Shown here one piece after another: positions 62,724-64,000 of a stretch of 64,000 bases of DNA (position 1 is the stretch's first letter; the number at the start of each line of letters is the position of its first letter). The notes beneath the pieces are model-generated. The model worked only from the letters and a program-made list of their open reading frames with translations. It was not told where the DNA came from and did no database searches. The position numbers and the translations under genes are program-made. The stretch covers positions 12,328,676 through 12,392,675 of the forward strand of contig NC_136016.1 in NCBI RefSeq assembly GCF_048128805.1, given 5' to 3'. Source of the DNA: Centroberyx gerrardi. Lineage: Eukaryota; Chordata; Actinopteri; Beryciformes; Berycidae.

Positions 62724-63270
62724 GCCGCTTTTCCACCGCATGGTACCGGCTCATCTCGACTCGACTCTACTCGCCTTTTTTAGTTTTCCATTGGGCAAGT
62801 ACCAGGTACCAGGTACCATATTACCTGGTACTTTTTTTGGTAGCACCTCCGTCGAGGTTCCAAGCGAGCTGAGGCGATACCAAAGGTGACGTGAAAACAC
62901 TGCAGACTACTGATTGGTCAGATAGAATCGTCATCATTGCGCATCAATGCTAACATTAGCTACCAGGTTAGCTTACCCTCTTACGTCGCCTTTGAGCAAC
63001 CAGAGTCGTCTCGTCGTCTGAGCTTTGATGTAGGATTTCCCAAACTCTCCTGTTTTCTGAAATAAAATCTGTCTCCTTGCTGTGACTAACAGCCACATAC
63101 CGAGAATCAAGAAAAACCATCCCTTTGATGGTGTTCTTGGGGGGGGGGGGGGGGGGGGGGGTGCACATTGAGGGGGTACTATCTGCAGTGGAAAACCAAG
63201 TGGTACTACCAAAAGCGAGTAGAGTCAAGTCGAGGCAAGTTGAGCCGGTACCATGCGGTGGAAAAGCGGC
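62724..63270. mobile_element. Non-autonomous DNA element with long inverted repeats
   Basis: The left end begins GCCGCTTTTCCACCGCATGG and the right end reads the same on the minus strand. The match continues imperfectly for about 50 bp (GGTACCGGCTCA, then ACTCTACTCG). The 547-bp body holds a 23-G run at 63139-63161 and no transposase frame. This end sequence is frequent in fish genomes. The superfamily is uncertain because the flanks (CCTAAA on the left, ATAATA on the right) give no clean target duplication. Confidence 0.85.
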
Positions 63271-64000
63271 ATAATATTGATCAGCATTACTATCACGGGA
63301 TATGAGTGGAAATAATGGGTGGGTGGGGGAAACAGAAATCTCCCACTGTAAATGAATGGGTGCTGTGTGTGTTGCAAAAGCATGAAATTGTGAAGGAAAA
63401 AAACCACCCAAAATGTCAAACTTCACATGGGCCACATCCTTGGTAACAACAAGGGATCCACAACGTGATCGGTAAACGTTCTGATCTCGCACGTTTTCCC
63501 CATTGTCCACTTCACTTCCAATTGTGCCGCATTGGCTTTTTATAAATGGCCATTGACCAATCATAAATCTCACTGGCCCATTGCTGTTTAGTGGACCCGA
63601 TACAATACATCCCTGTCCCGGGACATGTGCAGCGAGAGGGGCGTCCCTTCGCAGGCTAGGGGGGGATGTAATTAATCTGGCACAATATTGACTCCTCACT
63701 CACAATCCCTCGGCCCCCAATATAGCTGTCCCCTCTTAATGTTTAATGTAGCAATCGATCCACCCCCACACTGTTACTGAAATGATATAATGAGCTCCCA
63801 CTGCCCACCAGGGTATCATGGAAGTGAGGGAGGGGGAGAATGTGTGTGTGTGTGTGTGTGTGCATGTGTGTAGACTTGCATGTGGCTCCATGTGCATATG
63901 TGTTTGTGTGTGAATGCATGCCTGTGTGTGTGTTTAGAGGGAGGAATCTGCCTTATCAGAGTGAGATAACACATACAACACAGAAAGGCCGGGACACCTT
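63271..64000. other. Right edge, no gene recognised
   Basis: Non-coding sequence with a GT run at about 63841-63862. A 243-codon minus-strand frame (62968-63699) crosses from here into the inverted-repeat element and its poly(G) run and is not credible as a gene. Confidence 0.5.

Noticed and set aside
62968..63699. 243-codon minus-strand frame
   Set aside because: It runs through an inverted-repeat element and its poly(G) run (read as poly-Pro) into unique DNA, and has no domain.

Overview
The window is eukaryotic nuclear DNA from a ray-finned (teleost) fish. Genes are split by short GT-AG introns, the proteins match vertebrate DHX8 and ETV4, and the flanks are crowded with CA/GT and GA microsatellites and fish-type transposon remnants. 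I could not determine the species.

Layout. Bases 1 to about 16,200 hold no gene I can support: microsatellites, homopolymer runs, a diverged direct repeat and unassigned unique sequence. Bases 16,358-28,293 (+) hold a complete 23-exon dhx8 gene (spliced CDS 3,699 nt, 1,232 aa). Bases 29,788-44,554 (+) hold a second complete 23-exon dhx8 copy (3,588 nt, 1,195 aa) in tandem, with every internal exon boundary at the matching place. Intron 18 of copy 2 is enlarged to about 4.6 kb by an antisense non-LTR retrotransposon. Its single 1,177-codon ORF is uninterrupted and carries a zinc finger, a reverse transcriptase with YMDD, a CCHC knuckle and a restriction-like endonuclease. Bases 45,583-56,375 (-) hold the last eight coding exons of etv4 (PEA3 family of ETS factors). 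Its N-terminal exons must lie beyond the right edge. Bases 56,376-64,000 are an etv4 intron or upstream DNA with two terminal-inverted-repeat DNA elements and long simple repeats.

The dhx8 > < etv4 tail-to-tail order matches the human DHX8/ETV4 neighbourhood, so the locus is ordinary vertebrate synteny. The unusual part is the tandem dhx8 pair. DHX8 (yeast Prp22) is the DEAH-box helicase that releases spliced mRNA from the spliceosome. Both copies keep the S1 domain, all visible helicase motifs and an open frame. They differ most in the N-terminal RS-rich tail (28 residues shorter in the RS exon of copy 2) and in intron length. Several exon patches are nearly identical, in places running into intron sequence, which looks like gene conversion. 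The two genes need not work together with etv4, which is an unrelated developmental transcription factor.
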